Shown here: piece after piece, positions 51,593 to 64,000 of the stretch
Layout: every line of letters begins with the position of its first letter
Position numbering within the stretch: position 1 is the first letter of the stretch
NCBI RefSeq assembly: GCF_028389875.1
Contig: NC_084687.1
Span: forward strand, 8,034,157 to 8,098,156
Direction: 5' to 3'
Source of the DNA: Rhea pennata
Taxonomy: Eukaryota > Chordata > Aves > Rheiformes > Rheidae
DNA length: 64,000 bases
Notes under the pieces: model-generated
What the model was told of the DNA's origin: nothing
The model's input: the letters and a program-made list of their open reading frames with translations, nothing else
Database searches by the model: none
Position numbers and translations under genes: made by a program

Positions 51593-52644
51593 ACAGAAAA
51601 CAGAGTAGGTAGAGTAGGTAAGTGGCACTCTTGGACAACGTAGATGTTGCAGATATGCTGTGTGGGTGTACAGACAGCAGATACTAATCCAATACGTGAC
51701 AGAGACGTTCATAATTGTAAAATCATCTCTGATATTACCTGCTGAGAATTTTTAGGGTCACTTCTCAGACAGCACTATAAATCTGAATCCAATACAACAG
51801 GGACAAAAAACACATCTAGCTTTTTCTCTAGAGGTAAAGTGTCATCTTTTTCACAGCATTTAGTCTCTAAAATTCACTTTTTTCCTTGAAAAAAAAAACA
51901 GATAAATCAGAAAAGAATCCCAGTGCATCAAGAGATGTGACTGCTCTATTAACTGAGCAAGGAGGTATATGCCAGAGATGTTCTCTTCAGATGGAGCACA
52001 GAAAAGGACTTTGTAGTAATGAACTGGTACCAAAATACTGCAGGGCATCATCATGAGATGCAATACAGTGGCATCAAGATTCGTCCATCAGCTACATCTG
52101 AACCAGGTGTTCTTGGCATCTGGAACAGAAAGGCATCTCTAATTAGCTGCTGTACAACTTTGTGATGGATGTATGGTACAACAATGTAGTACCAGTCCCG
52201 GACTAGTCCACCTGTTTTATAGTGATCAGCAATATGTTTTCAGTAATGGTTGAAAACCTCACTCAGTTGGGACATTCATAAATTTCACCACTAGCTTTAT
52301 GTTACTTGTTCCAGCTTTGAACACTGAATATTCCAGAGGAATACAGTTCAAAATAAGCTGTGCAGAAGTCACTCAATCATCAGCAAATAGTGACCACAGA
52401 ATTGCGCATATTCTTTTCACTTCAGGTGATTCTTAAATATAAGACAGAAATTACACACTCTCCAATTCCAGAAAGGTTTAGGGGTAGGGAGTAATTAACT
52501 GTAGAATCTAAACATCTGGGGTGTCAACAGGCTGTACAATAGGGGAAAAAAAAATTATGGTAGTCAGTATTTCTAAGTTATGCTTATCAAAACTTGAAAA
52601 CATGCAGACAATAAAAACAAAAACTTAAATTATAGCTCACCTTA

Positions 52645-55681
<3,037 letters not shown>

Positions 55682-55797
55682 CTATTTCCATTCTTTGCCA
55701 TTAACAGAAAAAAAATTGGAGAAAGCAATGTTTGTTTTACAAAGATAATGCATCTCCCAGAGAAGAAAACCCTAAATTGAGAATAGAGGTAACATGG

Positions 55798-55836
55798 AAA
55801 AAAAAAAAAAAAAAACCCAAAAAAAAAAAAAAAAAC
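55798..55836. repeat. Interrupted poly(A), U-rich in the CSDE1 3' UTR
   Basis: Two A runs on the plus strand are separated by CCC. In the CSDE1 mRNA they are two U runs flanking GGG, about 120-160 nt upstream of the poly(A) signal. Confidence 0.85.
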
Positions 55837-56890
55837 ACAGTACTGCCCTCTATTCAAAGAAAGTAACTCCTGATCTTTTTGGTTAAAGTAATACTTAGAC
55901 CAATCATTCAGTTTTCTTGCTTGATAAAGTGTGACTGGGGAAATAGGAGGAAGGGGGGGGGAGGGGGAAAAAAAAGCACACAGACATCAACTATTTCACC
56001 TTGATGAAAGTCTCAGTACAGCTATGAAAAGCCTAAGTATTTATTCTTTTACAGTACACTGGGTGCCGGCTGCAAAAAAGAAAAAAAAAAAGTATTCACT
56101 TCAGGCACAACTTTTTTTCAATTTAAATCAGTAAAAGAAACTGGGTTTAGAAGCTGCAGTGTTCTAAGCAGCAGTAGATTTGTGCATTGTTTTAAATATA
56201 TTTAAATTACCACACCGATGGCACACCTCTGCCTTATGAAATTCTGCACTGCGTGTGTTCCAGAACACTACAAAAATAGGTCTACTCTGGAAAGAGACTT
56301 TCATTGAGCTCTAATGGAAATTTGCTGGTAAAGGACTCAAATGAAATATGAAAACAGTGTAACATTTGGCCACCAACTTAAATTATCTGAACATCCATAC
56401 AGATTTTTATATGAAGATTAACATATTTCACCCTCATGTGGTCCTCAAAATTTGAGCAGAGTGAGCAGAAAGTGAGCCTTCCACTTGCAAGGCAGGAGAT
56501 AATGCATTTGAGTGCTAAGGCATAGTAAAACCTTGGCCAAAATAACAAAGATAAAGCATATGTAATTGTAGTGCAGAATTCCATAAGGTCTACCAAAGTA
56601 GAGCTGTCTATAATGTTTACTCACATAGGCAATGTAGATTTGCAGTTACCAGTTGCGTTAAATGCACCATTCAAAACAAGCTTCTAAAATGTGATACTAT
56701 AAGGCGCCACCTTAAGTTCTCCAGGATGCAACTGTGCATAATTTTAAAATGGTTTCATAAATTTATTTTAAACATAACATGAGAAGGTGTTAAACTGATG
56801 TAATAGCTTCTTAGAATTTGGAAGGGATGTATCCAGTACCCTTCACCAGCCCCCATCACTCAGTCGTACTTCAGGTATGGGTTTTGTGAA

Positions 56891-63966
<7,076 letters not shown>

Positions 63967-64000
63967 CTAATACCTAAGGTCAACCTGAAATGCAAACCAA

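Noticed and set aside
51955-51970. Possible let-7 site in the NRAS 3' UTR
   Set aside because: Only a 6-mer match (TACCTC) is present, not the 7-mer or 8-mer expected of a real site.

Overview
The window is a vertebrate nuclear segment, almost certainly from a bird. It contains truncated CR1 LINEs (the typical avian retrotransposon), very GC-rich CpG-island promoters, compact introns, and a gene block that matches human 1p13.2 in order and orientation. All six protein genes are transcribed from the minus strand. From left to right they are TRIM33 (first coding exon only), BCAS2, DENND2C, AMPD1, NRAS and CSDE1 (3' half only). Exon borders were read from splice sites and from agreement with remembered family sequences, and reading phase closes across every junction. 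BCAS2 gives 225 aa, DENND2C 925 aa, AMPD1 776 aa, NRAS 189 aa, and the CSDE1 C-terminal part 446 aa.

Layout. 1-3094 is TRIM33 intron 1. 3095-3545 is TRIM33 exon 1, with the first part of the RING finger. 3546-3990 is its CpG-island promoter, and the BCAS2 polyadenylation signal lies just beyond at 4075-4080. BCAS2 occupies 4370-8008. A GC-rich minisatellite (8181-8606) fills the gap to the 3' end of DENND2C. DENND2C coding exons run from 8784 to 25932, with a long 5' non-coding intron leading to a CpG island at about 31.5-32.4 kb. A second GC-rich tandem array (32068-32313) separates that island from the AMPD1 stop codon at 32353. AMPD1 extends to a likely first exon at 45642-45702 with a TATA box at 46030-46035. 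NRAS coding exons are at 52645-55399. The CSDE1 3' end (poly(A) signal 55676-55681) sits about 280 bp upstream of the NRAS start codon, and CSDE1 runs off the right edge.

The genes do not form one pathway. They cover a transcription and ubiquitin-ligase cofactor (TRIM33), a spliceosome subunit (BCAS2), a Rab exchange factor (DENND2C), muscle AMP deaminase (AMPD1), a Ras GTPase (NRAS) and an RNA-binding translational regulator (CSDE1). What they share is dense head-to-tail packing, so each gene's 3' end lies close to the next gene's promoter. I found no novel gene system, virus-like element, CRISPR array or RNA gene. The items most worth a second look are the G-rich arrays in two of the intergenic gaps, a lengthened AMPD1 C-terminus whose stop codon overlaps an AGTAAA signal, the 12-nt AMPD1 microexon with a NAGNAG acceptor, a GC-AG intron in CSDE1, a 52-bp inverted repeat in a DENND2C intron, and an NRAS CAAX box ending CIMM.
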